Of a stretch of 64,000 nucleotides of DNA, positions 8,437-17,177 are shown in pieces. A program made the position numbers and the translations under genes. Under the pieces are notes generated by a model. The model saw only the letters and a program-made list of their open reading frames with translations, did no database searches and was not told where the DNA came from. The number at the start of each line of letters is the position of its first letter. Within the stretch, counting starts at the first letter, position 1. This stretch comes from Flavobacterium panacagri (GTDB lineage: Bacteria > Bacteroidota > Bacteroidia > Flavobacteriales > Flavobacteriaceae). The stretch spans positions 3,906,001 to 3,970,000 of the forward strand of contig NZ_CP119766.1 of assembly GCF_030378165.1 (NCBI RefSeq). Reading direction: 5' to 3'.

Positions 8437-9299
8437 TACTTTTTAATTTTGTTTTGTATGGTAGTTTTTTTTACTGGTGTAGTTTTAGGTTTTTTAGCTT
8501 TGTTTTGAATTGCATCATCATCTACTTCTTCTGCAATTTTTTTACGATAAACTGCACTTGGCCAAATTTTATCCATTTCTGTTTCTAAAACTTCAGTTAA
8601 TTGTAAGCATTGTTCATATGACATTAAAAAATATTGGAGGTCAACCGGTAAATATTGACCACTTTTAACTCTTGCTAGAATTCCAGCTTTTGTCATATAA
8701 ATATCATTTGCAATTCCGAGATTATGGATGTGTATGTCTCTAGTAGCTTTAATTTCGATATACTTATGAAATACAGGATTTTCAAGTAAATTAACACCGG
8801 TATATTTTTCAAATTCAACTGCATAATCTCTTGGAGATTTATAAGCAATTTCATTTAGTATAGTATCTACAATTTGAATTTTTGCTTCTTCAATTGATTT
8901 AGATAATAGGATACAATTAATATCTACCTTTTTGCTAGATGGTATTTTGTTTGGGTATTCAATAAGAATCATTCGTAGAATATCATTTAGGAAAGATTCA
9001 ATTAGGGTAACTAACTGAAAAATGGTATTTAGAGGTAAGCTTACATAGCTTAATTGTGAATATTTATTGATAAGTACCTCCTTTTTGTATTCGCGTGCAT
9101 TGCTCATCAATGGAGTATGGTCATCATTAAAACCAATAGGGAATGAGACAGAAACTGTATTACTGTCTTCTAATTCATTTAGCCACTGTATATTTTGTTC
9201 AAAAGACATTAACGTTAGTTGTGCCATTTCTGCCTGATTAAATAACAATGAAACTGTGTTCCCTCTTACAGTGTTTAATTTATCTCCAAAAGATTCCAT
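8436..9299 (-). CDS. HEPN-like domain protein of the prophage lysogeny block
   Basis: 287 aa, not matched to a named family with certainty. Residues about 85-205 are helical, and IEIKATRDIHIHNLGIAND carries an R-x4-H motif (R187, H192) in the context that is typical of HEPN domains of the RiboL-PSP/MAE_28990 kind, which are often RNases in toxin-antitoxin and abortive-infection systems. The C-terminal 35 residues are Lys-rich and low-complexity. It is the last gene of the leftward block downstream of the repressor, so it is probably expressed in the lysogen. Inference: a superinfection or host-protection function. There is no nucleotidyltransferase antitoxin partner next to it. Confidence 0.55.
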   Translation of the reverse strand: MESFGDKLNTVRGNTVSLLFNQAEMAQLTLMSFEQNIQWLNELEDSNTVSVSFPIGFNDDHTPLMSNAREYKKEVLINKYSQLSYVSLPLNTIFQLVTLIESFLNDILRMILIEYPNKIPSSKKVDINCILLSKSIEEAKIQIVDTILNEIAYKSPRDYAVEFEKYTGVNLLENPVFHKYIEIKATRDIHIHNLGIANDIYMTKAGILARVKSGQYLPVDLQYFLMSYEQCLQLTEVLETEMDKIWPSAVYRKKIAEEVDDDAIQNKAKKPKTTPVKKTTIQNKIKK

Positions 9300-9392
9300 A
9301 AAATTTAAATTTTGTTAGTTTCGATTTTTTTTCATTACATTTTTTAGATAACTCAATGATTTTTTCGACATGTAACAGACATTCTCTACAAC

Positions 9393-9442
9393 GTGTTATA
9401 AATCAGTATTGAAAATTTTGTACTGGGAAGTTTGTAGGAAGT
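9393..9442 (+). repeat. Left-end repeat copy B (candidate integrase arm sites)
   Basis: Ungapped partner of 8387-8436, with the double motif CTGGGAAGTTTGTAGGAAG at its right end. The two copies flank the HEPN-like gene, so that gene lies between two arm-site clusters. Confidence 0.5.
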
Positions 9443-9462
9443 AATGAGTTTTAAAAAAAATA

Positions 9463-9894
9463 TTAATCTTCAGATTCTTTTTCTTTTTCAATCTCTTGAG
9501 ATAGTCTAAATCCTATACGAGGGCGATTAGGATCAATTCTTTTTACAGCCATTAGCAATACACTAATTTGATTTACATGTTGAATTAATTGGACATTATT
9601 GCCATTTAAATCTTTACCGTAAAATATTATAAGACGAGGATTTTTATAACCAATATCTTCAATATGTATTAAAATTGACTCTCCAAAAGTTGCTAATTTA
9701 GCCCCCACTTCTTCGTTCTCATTTAGAACCTTTTCAAAGTCAACAATAGAATCTACAAGTTTTTCATAATATGCAGATGCATAATATGGGGCATTTTTAT
9801 CAATAAATTCTAGTCTTGGATAGCTCATATTAATATTTTTAGGAATATTGGACATAATTTTGGAGATAGCAGATAAACTGTGTGGATCACTCAT
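9463..9894 (-). CDS. Small prophage protein, unknown function (possibly DUF6173-like)
   Basis: 143 aa. A Ser/Lys-rich N-terminus precedes a compact alpha/beta domain (about 45-125) with a YEKLVDSIVDFEKVL helix, a GESILIHIEDIGYKNPRLII hairpin and a PRIGFRL ending. I recall a similar pattern in phage proteins annotated DUF6173, but this is not certain. There are no membrane segments or catalytic motifs. It lies between the repressor and the HEPN-like gene in the leftward block, so it is likely co-expressed with them in the lysogen. Confidence 0.55.
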   Translation of the reverse strand: MSDPHSLSAISKIMSNIPKNINMSYPRLEFIDKNAPYYASAYYEKLVDSIVDFEKVLNENEEVGAKLATFGESILIHIEDIGYKNPRLIIFYGKDLNGNNVQLIQHVNQISVLLMAVKRIDPNRPRIGFRLSQEIEKEKESED

Positions 9895-9999
9895 GATTTA
9901 AAATTTACTTTAATTATTAAATATATCAGTCTCTTAGTTAGTTCGCTGTCATTATCGGAAGCCCGTATCGTGATATCATTTTTTTTAATTTCCTCTTTT

Positions 10000-10365
10000 C
10001 TAGGATTCTCTTTTTGACAAAACTTCATTTATAATTTCAATTAGTTTTTCTTTAGTAGTGTTTTTTTCCAAGTACTTCAAAAATGCTACGTAGCCATGAT
10101 CCATTTTCTCATAAAATGTTTCATTTTCATTGACAGAATCGTCAGTATCAAATTCCATTTTTCCTTTTCCAGTTAAGATCCAATTCACGTTTGCATTTGG
10201 TATAGCTCCCAATATTTTTTTTAAGACATTCATCCCTAAAGGCTTGTTTTGGGAAATAATTGGGTGCAATGTGGTATATAATATATCATTTTTCAGACAA
10301 AATTGTCTAAGGTTAATCTCTTTACTTTCAATCAAATAGAGTAATCTTTCTCCTTCTGTCTGCAT
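10000..10365 (-). CDS. Prophage repressor, XRE family
   Basis: 121 aa. The N-terminal helix-turn-helix (about 1-65; GERLLYLIESKEINLRQFC, TTLHPIISQNKPLG) and the motif NVNWILTGKGKM (about 59-70) are the hallmark of small CI-like repressors of Bacteroidota phages. The C-terminal part (75-121) is a short helical oligomerisation tail; there is no LexA-type peptidase domain, so induction is unlikely to work by RecA-driven self-cleavage of this protein. It is divergent from the early operon across a 128-bp control region with 11-bp iterons. Confidence 0.82.
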   Translation of the reverse strand: MQTEGERLLYLIESKEINLRQFCLKNDILYTTLHPIISQNKPLGMNVLKKILGAIPNANVNWILTGKGKMEFDTDDSVNENETFYEKMDHGYVAFLKYLEKNTTKEKLIEIINEVLSKRES

Positions 10366-10415
10366 TTGTTTTAAAAATTTTATATTAAAAATAATATATT
10401 ATATGAAAAATAATA

Positions 10416-10452
10416 TATATTTGCCGTAGTTATGACGTAGTAACAACGTAGT
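10416..10452 (+). promoter_or_regulatory. Early rightward promoter with 11-bp iterated operators
   Basis: An exact -7 box TATATTTG (10416-10423) reads rightward toward the early genes. Overlapping its downstream edge are three CGTAGT repeats at 10425, 10436 and 10447, each exactly 11 bp apart (one helical turn). Phased repeats between the repressor and Cro-like gene fit operators at which the repressor would block the early promoter. Confidence 0.65.
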
Positions 10453-10493
10453 AAAAATACAATAATTATATCATTTCAAAATAGTACTTATCT

Positions 10494-10787
10494 ATGATCA
10501 CCGTTGGACAACGAAACAAAATGAAGAAAGTCTTTAAAAATGGGTATTCTAAAGACGTTCAAGCACTTCTAAACTTAAAAGGAGTAGTTAGTAGAAAGGG
10601 AAAACCTTTCAGTGAATCTTACATAAACCATGTTTTTAATGGTAGAAATTCTAATAATGATATCGAAAATGCATTAATAGAATTATATGAAAAAAAAGAT
10701 ATTGAGCTAAAAAGAATACAATATCTGCGAAGAGAGATTTTCAACAACAAAAAAAAACCCGAAGCTGGAACTTCGGGTAAGATTTAA
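10494..10787 (+). CDS. Cro-like small DNA-binding protein (candidate)
   Basis: 97 aa, basic. The segment KDVQALLNLKG through SESYINHVFNGRNSNNDIENALIELYE resembles the small helix-turn-helix proteins found as first rightward gene in Bacteroidota phages. Divergence from the repressor and the first position in the early operon support a Cro-like or early regulator role. The C-terminal codons overlap a hairpin (10757-10778). Confidence 0.6.
   Translation: MITVGQRNKMKKVFKNGYSKDVQALLNLKGVVSRKGKPFSESYINHVFNGRNSNNDIENALIELYEKKDIELKRIQYLRREIFNNKKKPEAGTSGKI
10750..10778 (-). terminator. Hairpin with leftward U-tract inside a gene end
   Basis: ACCCGAAG (10757-10764), loop CTGGAA, CTTCGGGT (10771-10778). 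The A-run to its left gives a U-tract only for leftward transcripts. It could protect the operator region from leftward read-through. It lies inside the last codons of the 97-aa gene. Confidence 0.4.
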
Positions 10788-10813
10788 GTAAAACCTAATA
10801 AAAGATTAAACTA

Positions 10814-11398
10814 ATGGAAGGCAAATCTACAATTAAAAATGAAATTCACCAAATACCAGCGGGTATGGCTCTGGGTGATAAAAGAACCGAAATTTTTGCA
10901 GATAGGAAATCAAAGCAGACTTTTTTCATTTCTGATGGCAAAACGTATCGATTTAGAGAACTGGCACCCGAAAAGAAAGCGCAGATTTTTAAGCAAATGA
11001 TGTCAGACGATATCGCTTTTGAAGATCTGAAACACCTAAGTCCAGAAGAAGCTATTGAAAAGTACTCGTTTTGCATTTTTGGCGCTGCTGATCATGTGGC
11101 AGACTTTCACGAAAATGGAAAGCTAAACAAAGGAGATAATTTTTTATGCTCACACAACTGTAATTGTCTAAAATGGAAAACAAAATCTATTACTATCGAT
11201 GGCAATCCGTTAACTGCTCGAGAAATTCAGATTGTAACGCTAATGGCTTCTGATTTAGCAGATAAACAAATTGCTCAAAAATTAAAGATTTCTGATAGTA
11301 CTTTAAGCACTCACAAACAAAACCTTTTTGAAAAGGCGAACGTGAAATCAAAGTCGGGATTAGTAACAAAAGCTATAAATCAAAAAATTATCCAATAA
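10814..11398 (+). CDS. LuxR-type helix-turn-helix regulator (early phage gene)
   Basis: 194 aa. The C-terminal domain (about 132-192) is a clear LuxR/FixJ-type helix-turn-helix: LTAREIQIVTLMASDLADKQ, then KISDSTLSTHKQNLFEKANV. The N-terminal 125 residues match no receiver domain; they contain a Cys cluster CSHNCNCLKW (about 112-121) that could bind metal. It comes 26 bp after the Cro-like gene, and overlaps nothing. It is one of three phage-coded candidates for the activator of the late promoters; this is inference. Confidence 0.8.
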   Translation: MEGKSTIKNEIHQIPAGMALGDKRTEIFADRKSKQTFFISDGKTYRFRELAPEKKAQIFKQMMSDDIAFEDLKHLSPEEAIEKYSFCIFGAADHVADFHENGKLNKGDNFLCSHNCNCLKWKTKSITIDGNPLTAREIQIVTLMASDLADKQIAQKLKISDSTLSTHKQNLFEKANVKSKSGLVTKAINQKIIQ

Positions 11399-11399
11399 G

Positions 11400-11861
11400 A
11401 TGAGTCTATCAAATTTTACATATACGGGAGTTGAAGCATTGGAAATGATAAAAACGACATTTCCTAAAACTTGGCAGAGCGAAATTTTAGAAGGTATGAA
11501 ATTTATAAAGTCTTTAATGAGATTGTATTCATTATCTGCGACTGAAGCTTTTAATAAATATTTAAAAACAAACGGATCTCCCGCAAATGGAATCGCCACT
11601 TTAGCGTCATTACATTACTTACTAGAGCAATGTAAAACTTCGCCAGAGATCAAAAAACTACAAAACGACCAACAGGATTATGGGAAACAACTTATCGCAC
11701 TTGAAGAAGCAAAATACATATCATTTACAGACAAAAAAACACTACGCTCATTCTATCTGTCAAAGCAGAATGAACTACAAGAACGTATTAATCTCCTTAT
11801 TCTGCAATTACCCGATATCGGTACTGAAACAATTACAGTTAAAACAACTCTTTTTGATTAA
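11400..11861 (+). CDS. Early phage protein of unknown function
   Basis: 153 aa. The N-terminal half looks globular (YTGVEALEMIKTTFPKTWQS); residues about 80-145 are charged and helical, probably a coiled coil. It begins 1 bp after the LuxR-type gene stop, so translation is likely coupled. I do not recognise a family. The next gene is the primase, so a role in DNA replication is possible. Confidence 0.6.
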   Translation: MSLSNFTYTGVEALEMIKTTFPKTWQSEILEGMKFIKSLMRLYSLSATEAFNKYLKTNGSPANGIATLASLHYLLEQCKTSPEIKKLQNDQQDYGKQLIALEEAKYISFTDKKTLRSFYLSKQNELQERINLLILQLPDIGTETITVKTTLFD

Positions 11862-11913
11862 CGATCAAAACCTAAATGTTACTCAATATTATAATCTCAT
11901 TTTACTATAGTTT

Positions 11914-14900
11914 ATGTATACCGAAAAATCAATTGACCTTGTAAGAAATGCTGATATAGTTCAAATAGTTGGACATTTCTGCGAATTGAAAAAAGCAGGA
12001 TCGAGATGGACATGTGAATCTCCTTTTAACTTTAGTAAAGACTCTTTTTTTGTTACCCCCTCCTTAAATATGTACAAATGTTTCTCTACAGGGAAGGGAG
12101 GTGACGGAATTTCATTTGTTCAAACTTATAAGGGTGTAAAATTTGACGAAGCTATAGAGATTATTGCAGGTATCTGTCACATCGATTTGGAAGAAGTGGC
12201 ATTGTCTGAAGAAGAAAAACGTAAAAGGAGCTACAAACAGGAACTTTACGATATTCAGTCGATTGCAGCGACAAAGTTCGAAATGAATCTTCACAATCAA
12301 TATGACGATTCATGGGTAAAAAAGTTGCTTGTTTCGAAAGATATCAAACCTGAAACCGTTGAAAAGTTTAGAATTGGTTACGCCGATAAAGATTATAAAT
12401 CACTAAGCGACCCATTAATTGAAAAAGGTAAATTATCTGAAGGTATTGCAGTAGGTTTGATTGTTTCAAAAGAGGGGAAGAACTATGATTTTTTTAGGGA
12501 TAAGCTAATTTTTCCAATTCGTAATGTTCGCGGAAACGTTGTTGCATTTGGCGGCCGAAAATCTGATGATGCGGATGGCCCCAAATACATAAATACATCA
12601 AAAACGGATATTTACGAAAAAAGTCATGAGTTGTATGGTTTGTATGAAAACAAAGATTTTATTTCAAAGCAAAAAACGGCCATTTTAGTAGAAGGTTATA
12701 CTGATGTTACAGGATTATCACAAAATGGCTGTCAATTAGCAGTAGGTACTGGAGGAACTGCTCTTAGCGATATCCAATGTAAATTGATACATCGCTATGC
12801 TGACCATGTGATCATTTGCCGTGATAATGATGGTTTAGATGATAAGGGGAATGAGCAAAAAGGAACTTTAGCTGCACTTCGTGATATCAATATTCTTTTA
12901 GCAGAGGGGTTTAAAGTTTCGATAGTTATTCTTCCCGAAAATGAAGATCCGGATAGTTATGCAAGAAAAACACAACATGTCGAAAAAATGTTGTTGGGAA
13001 ATGCTGAAGATGCAGTTAATTGGAAAACAATTAAGCTTAAAAATAAAGCCTCTAACGATCCTAACCAATTATCAAATGCAGTCGCGGAAATTGCTTTGAT
13101 GCTTTCTACTATTAAAGATGATATCGTAAGGGAAGCTTACTTAAAACAATGTTCTAAAATTATCAAACAACCTGCAAAAGTGATCAAAGATAAAATTGAT
13201 AGCTTTTTTAAGGTTGCTGAAATTAAAGCTGCACAATTCGACAAACCACAAACAGAATCTATAGAAAAACTTGGTTTGCCAAGCGGAGCTGATTACAAGA
13301 TGTTTTTAGATAAAGGTTTTGTAATACATGAAAAAAACGTGTATTTCCGTGGAAAAGATAGTTTTTACAAAGGCACAAACTTTAAAATAACACCGCTTTT
13401 TCATGTTTATGGTAAACAGGAAAACAAAAGACTATGTGAAGTTATTTCTGAAAGTGGTATTAAAAGACTTATTGATTTTGATACTGCTGATTTTTCTCAA
13501 ATGACCAAATTTGAAACAAGGCTACTAGATGAAGCAAATTTCACATTTACTCCTCAAGTAACTGCCAACCAGTTTAAGCTATTAAGAAATGATATTTTAG
13601 GTCATTTCATAACCGCTCATGAGTTGAAAACTTTGGGATGGCAGGGTTCAGGTTTTTTTGCCTATGCAAATTTGGTTTATCATGATGGAGTAAAAAAAGT
13701 ACCAAATGATTATGGAATTGTACAACTTGATACTGGTGTTGAGATAGAAAGTGAATATATCGAAGATGTCAAACATTTCTATTCTCCTTCAGCTTCAGTT
13801 ATGTATAAGAATTCACGTGAAGGCGATGATCCTTATGAGAATGATCGCTATTTAGTTTATAAAGATGCTCCTATTGCTTTTCATATGTGGATGCGACAGC
13901 TGCATAAAGTTTATGGCAAGAAAGCAGTAACTGGAATTGCATGTGCGTTTTTTACTCTCTTCAGAGACCTTTTTGTAAAGACTTTCCAAGTATCTCCAAT
14001 TCTATTTTTGGCAGGTGAGAAAGGTTCGGGTAAATCGAAATTTGCAGAAAGTTTGGCAGCAATGTTTAGCTATAAACAACCTGCTTTTGATTTGAATGCT
14101 GGAACGATATCGGCATTTTCAAGAAGAATAAGCAGAACCACTAATACGATGGCTCTCTTAGAGGAGTTTAACGATTTGACAACTGATATAAAGATCAAAC
14201 AATCAATTAAAGGATCGTATGATAATCGTGGGCGTGAAATTGGTCAGAATACGGGAGATAACAAAACAAAGGTTACAAAAGTAAACTCTTTTATCGTTAT
14301 GCTTTCGCAGTATTTATCAAGTTGGGATGACAACTCTATTACATCTCGAAGTGTAATTGAACATGTTATTAAACCTTCTGAAAACTATACAGATCAGGAA
14401 GTGTCAGATTACAATATGTTACAATCTTGGGAGGAGGAAGGATTAACAAGTTTTATTTTAGAAATTGTCCAGTATCGAAAAGTGGTTGAAGAAAATTATC
14501 GCCAGGTGTATTCTGAAATCATTAAACAACTTAAAAAAGAATTACGGGGTTCAGATTATCAGGAGCGTATGCTTCAGAACTACACTGTTATTTTAACGCC
14601 AATTAAGATCCTCTTTGACAAATTTACTTTTCCATTTACTTATGAGGAAATGTACAATCAGTTTAAAGAATCAATAGTAGATACCTCTGATTTAATTGTG
14701 GAAAGTGAAGGACTTGCAGAGTTCTGGAAGACTCTCGAATATTTACGTGATAGAAAACCTTTCCCACTTTTAATTCCAGATGTTCATTTTATGATTGATA
14801 CACCAACCTCGTTAAAGTTACAAGGTCGAAAAGATCAAGATTCTCATGTTTGGAATAATAAAGAAAGAACTCAAGTATTATATCTGAGGTTAAATGCAGT

Positions 14901-15204
14901 TCATCAATTGTATCATAAGGAAGTTTCTACCCGGGATGGGGTAGATGTAATACATGAGAACACTCTTAGGAATTATTTTAAATCTAAAAAATATTTCATT
15001 GGTGCCGTAAAATCACAGCGATTTAATGATACATCAACGTCGGCTTATGTTTTCGATTACAGTATGATGCATGAAAATGGAGTTCTGAATTTATTGAGAA
15101 CAGAAACGGCAAAAAAAACTGATGAAGATGTCAAACCGACTCAAGAAGATGTCAAACCGACTCAAGAAGATACTGAAAATCTACCTGAATGGTTAAAAGA
15201 TTAA
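11914..15204 (+). CDS. DNA primase-helicase fusion
   Basis: 1096 aa replication protein. Residues about 4-95 align with the DnaG-type zinc-binding domain, but only C34 and C56 remain; the usual His and last Cys are N39 and T59 (PFN, CFSTG), so zinc binding is doubtful. The DnaG catalytic core and Toprim follow (about 115-360) with EGYTD at 260-264 and the acidic DND at 304-306. The C-terminal ATPase has a Walker A GEKGSGKS from residue 701, a Walker B-like LLEEFND, and an arginine-finger candidate in DDNSITSRSV. The last 30 residues contain a duplicated acidic unit DVKPTQE. The protein would make primers and unwind DNA at the phage origin. Confidence 0.85.
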   Translation: MYTEKSIDLVRNADIVQIVGHFCELKKAGSRWTCESPFNFSKDSFFVTPSLNMYKCFSTGKGGDGISFVQTYKGVKFDEAIEIIAGICHIDLEEVALSEEEKRKRSYKQELYDIQSIAATKFEMNLHNQYDDSWVKKLLVSKDIKPETVEKFRIGYADKDYKSLSDPLIEKGKLSEGIAVGLIVSKEGKNYDFFRDKLIFPIRNVRGNVVAFGGRKSDDADGPKYINTSKTDIYEKSHELYGLYENKDFISKQKTAILVEGYTDVTGLSQNGCQLAVGTGGTALSDIQCKLIHRYADHVIICRDNDGLDDKGNEQKGTLAALRDINILLAEGFKVSIVILPENEDPDSYARKTQHVEKMLLGNAEDAVNWKTIKLKNKASNDPNQLSNAVAEIALMLSTIKDDIVREAYLKQCSKIIKQPAKVIKDKIDSFFKVAEIKAAQFDKPQTESIEKLGLPSGADYKMFLDKGFVIHEKNVYFRGKDSFYKGTNFKITPLFHVYGKQENKRLCEVISESGIKRLIDFDTADFSQMTKFETRLLDEANFTFTPQVTANQFKLLRNDILGHFITAHELKTLGWQGSGFFAYANLVYHDGVKKVPNDYGIVQLDTGVEIESEYIEDVKHFYSPSASVMYKNSREGDDPYENDRYLVYKDAPIAFHMWMRQLHKVYGKKAVTGIACAFFTLFRDLFVKTFQVSPILFLAGEKGSGKSKFAESLAAMFSYKQPAFDLNAGTISAFSRRISRTTNTMALLEEFNDLTTDIKIKQSIKGSYDNRGREIGQNTGDNKTKVTKVNSFIVMLSQYLSSWDDNSITSRSVIEHVIKPSENYTDQEVSDYNMLQSWEEEGLTSFILEIVQYRKVVEENYRQVYSEIIKQLKKELRGSDYQERMLQNYTVILTPIKILFDKFTFPFTYEEMYNQFKESIVDTSDLIVESEGLAEFWKTLEYLRDRKPFPLLIPDVHFMIDTPTSLKLQGRKDQDSHVWNNKERTQVLYLRLNAVHQLYHKEVSTRDGVDVIHENTLRNYFKSKKYFIGAVKSQRFNDTSTSAYVFDYSMMHENGVLNLLRTETAKKTDEDVKPTQEDVKPTQEDTENLPEWLKD

Positions 15205-15208
15205 AACT

Positions 15209-15550
15209 ATGCATTCAAAAGCTGTCATTTTAAATTTAAGAGTTGCTAGAAAAGGGGATTTTTCAGATGAACTCGATCGGAAAAAATTTGGCTGTATGTA
15301 TTTTCAACAGTCGTTTGATGGTTCATTTTGTAACCAACCGTATTTCTTTCATGAAGAAACAAATATGGAAGTGTTTAGAGAATTGTACGCTTCAAAACAA
15401 ATTTGGGTTTTGGCAGGAATGTTTGACGAAGTTGAATTTGTAAATAAAAGAACACCAATAGCCACCAAGAAGTCAAAAAGAGAAAATAAAACTCGTAAAA
15501 AAAATAGGCCGTGTACATGCGTAAAGCGAGTAGTAATTAGGAAAAAGTAA
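15209..15550 (+). CDS. Small early phage protein, unknown
   Basis: 113 aa. It starts 4 bp after the primase stop. It has an N-terminal beta-rich part (FGCMYFQQSFDGSFCNQPYF) and a strongly basic C-terminus (KKSKRENKTRKKNR) suggesting nucleic-acid contact. Family not recognised. Confidence 0.55.
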   Translation: MHSKAVILNLRVARKGDFSDELDRKKFGCMYFQQSFDGSFCNQPYFFHEETNMEVFRELYASKQIWVLAGMFDEVEFVNKRTPIATKKSKRENKTRKKNRPCTCVKRVVIRKK

Positions 15551-15568
15551 TCGTTTAAAAATTTTCAT

Positions 15569-15853
15569 ATGAAAAACCAATTAGAAAAAGCTCCAACGAG
15601 CAAACAAAAGCAATTCTCGGTAATTGTAGAAAAAGTAGAAGTTTTAAATACTTCTGAAATTAAAGAAGCCGACGCTAAAATAAAAGTGCTTCAGACAGAA
15701 TTTAAACCACTGATAATTTTAATTGACAAAAAAGAAAAAACGTCAGTTCATTACAGCAAAACAAGTCACCAAAGAAACTATCGAATTGAAGCTGGAAACT
15801 TCGAAAAAGATATTATAAAACCGACTCCAGATGAGGAAGTAACACAAGAATAA
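15569..15853 (+). CDS. Small early phage protein, unknown
   Basis: 94 aa, charged. Its acidic C-terminus (KPTPDEEVTQE) resembles the KPTQED tail repeat of the primase-helicase, an unusual shared feature of two nearby genes. No known domain. It lies in the early operon between small unknown genes. Confidence 0.5.
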   Translation: MKNQLEKAPTSKQKQFSVIVEKVEVLNTSEIKEADAKIKVLQTEFKPLIILIDKKEKTSVHYSKTSHQRNYRIEAGNFEKDIIKPTPDEEVTQE

Positions 15854-15880
15854 TTTTTAACCTTTTAAAATTTTGAACTA

Positions 15881-16300
15881 ATGGAAAATTCAAACAAACA
15901 AATAGCAGATCAAGTTTTTCAAACAATGTCACACGTAAACCAGATGTATTATATAGCAATGAGTTTACAATCTAAAAAATTAAAAAAATTGCTTAACAAT
16001 TTTGACAATTTTGAAGAAACATTTCCAAAAATTTCACGTGAGGAATGGGGAGTGTATAGTGATTTGAAGGAACTCCCTACTTTGTTAGATCTGCATAAAT
16101 ATAACGGTTGGTTGGTCGAGGTTATAGTACCTCGAAGAAAGCATTTAAAACCATCAAATCCGTTCAATAAAGTTAAACGAAGAAAATTTATTTATTGCGA
16201 TCATTTAAAAGATGTAATCCCCACTATGCTTGAATTTTCGAAAGATGTTTTGGAAGAAGATATTATAGAATTTAATCGAGGTAGTAAAGATGGAAAGTAA
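15881..16300 (+). CDS. Early phage protein, unknown
   Basis: 139 aa, soluble, basic middle part (PRRKHLKPSNPFNKVKRRKF). No recognised family. The stop region overlaps the start of the next small gene by 11 bp, which indicates coupled translation. Confidence 0.55.
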   Translation: MENSNKQIADQVFQTMSHVNQMYYIAMSLQSKKLKKLLNNFDNFEETFPKISREEWGVYSDLKELPTLLDLHKYNGWLVEVIVPRRKHLKPSNPFNKVKRRKFIYCDHLKDVIPTMLEFSKDVLEEDIIEFNRGSKDGK

Positions 16301-16445
16301 CTGCAAAGTATGCGGGCTTCATAAAGAAGCTTGCTTGCATCGAAAAGAAATGCAAGAAGATAAATATGATCGTCGAGTTACCAGAATTGTTTGGTTTGCT
16401 TTAGGATTCGGATTTTGGGCAATTGTTTCAATGATAATTATGTAA
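16290..16445 (+). CDS. Small single-pass membrane protein with Cys-rich N-terminus
   Basis: 51 aa. It begins with MESNCKVCGLHKEACLH (C5, C8, C15 and nearby His: a small zinc-knuckle-like cluster) and ends with one transmembrane helix (WFALGFGFWAIVSMII, about 35-50). It overlaps the previous gene by 11 bp in another frame and stops 3 bp before the next start, a packed operon position that supports it being real. Confidence 0.55.
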   Translation: MESNCKVCGLHKEACLHRKEMQEDKYDRRVTRIVWFALGFGFWAIVSMIIM

Positions 16446-16448
16446 ATA

Positions 16449-17171
16449 ATGAAAAATGTATTTAAACCTATTTTGTTTTCCACACCAATGATTCAGGCGA
16501 TTTTGGATGATCAAAAAACGCAAACTCGTCGGACAAAAAAAATGGAAATTGTTAATGATCATCGTGACTGGACTTTTGTTGGTTTTTGTTTTAAAAGTGA
16601 AAATGATCGTAGAAGGCAGGCAATATTTCGTTGTTATTCTGACACCTGGGCAGTGGCTGATTTACCTTATGAAGTTGGAGATATTTTATGGGTTAGAGAA
16701 ACTTGGATGGAATATAAAACTTATAATAAAAATCAACTTGAGTTAAAAAATCATTATAAAACAGAACATTCTCCGCTTATTGATCCCTATTTACAGCATA
16801 TTAAAAAGAAATGGACACCATCCATTCATATGCCTAAAAGGGCAGCTAGAATATTCCTAAAAGTAAAAGGAATCAGAGTAGAGCGCCTTAATCAAATATC
16901 AGATTATGATGCTATTGCAGAGGGTATAAAAAAGCAAAAGTATTCTTTAGACGAAAGTGTGACTATTTACGAGAACTATTTACCAGGAAAAGATTTTTAC
17001 AGTTGGTCAGATTATGGATGGGATTATGGTAAAGAAACGCATTCGGCTCCAGTAGCATCTTTTTGTTCCCTGTGGGAAGATATCAATGGAGATGGTTCTT
17101 GGAATAAAAATCCATTTGTATGGGTAATCGAGTTCGAAAAGATTGTTAAACCTTTAGATTTTTTAACATGA
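16449..17171 (+). CDS. ASCH/PUA-like phage protein ('morphogenetic protein' type)
   Basis: 240 aa. The opening KPILFSTPMIQAILDDQKTQ followed by TRR matches the widespread phage proteins (often labelled morphogenetic protein) with an ASCH/PUA-like fold that begin PILFS.PMV.AIL.G.KTQTRR. Further family features are the GDILWVRETWM strand, PSIHMPKRAARIFLKV and the closing NPFVWVIEFE. ASCH domains are thought to bind RNA or modified nucleotides; no precise role is known. The length fits the family. Confidence 0.75.
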   Translation: MKNVFKPILFSTPMIQAILDDQKTQTRRTKKMEIVNDHRDWTFVGFCFKSENDRRRQAIFRCYSDTWAVADLPYEVGDILWVRETWMEYKTYNKNQLELKNHYKTEHSPLIDPYLQHIKKKWTPSIHMPKRAARIFLKVKGIRVERLNQISDYDAIAEGIKKQKYSLDESVTIYENYLPGKDFYSWSDYGWDYGKETHSAPVASFCSLWEDINGDGSWNKNPFVWVIEFEKIVKPLDFLT

Positions 17172-17177
17172 TTTATA

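Noticed and set aside
11914..12300. Frameshift as the cause of the degenerate primase zinc motif
   Set aside because: The frame is continuous and flanking conserved residues are in register, so substitution is more likely than a sequencing error.
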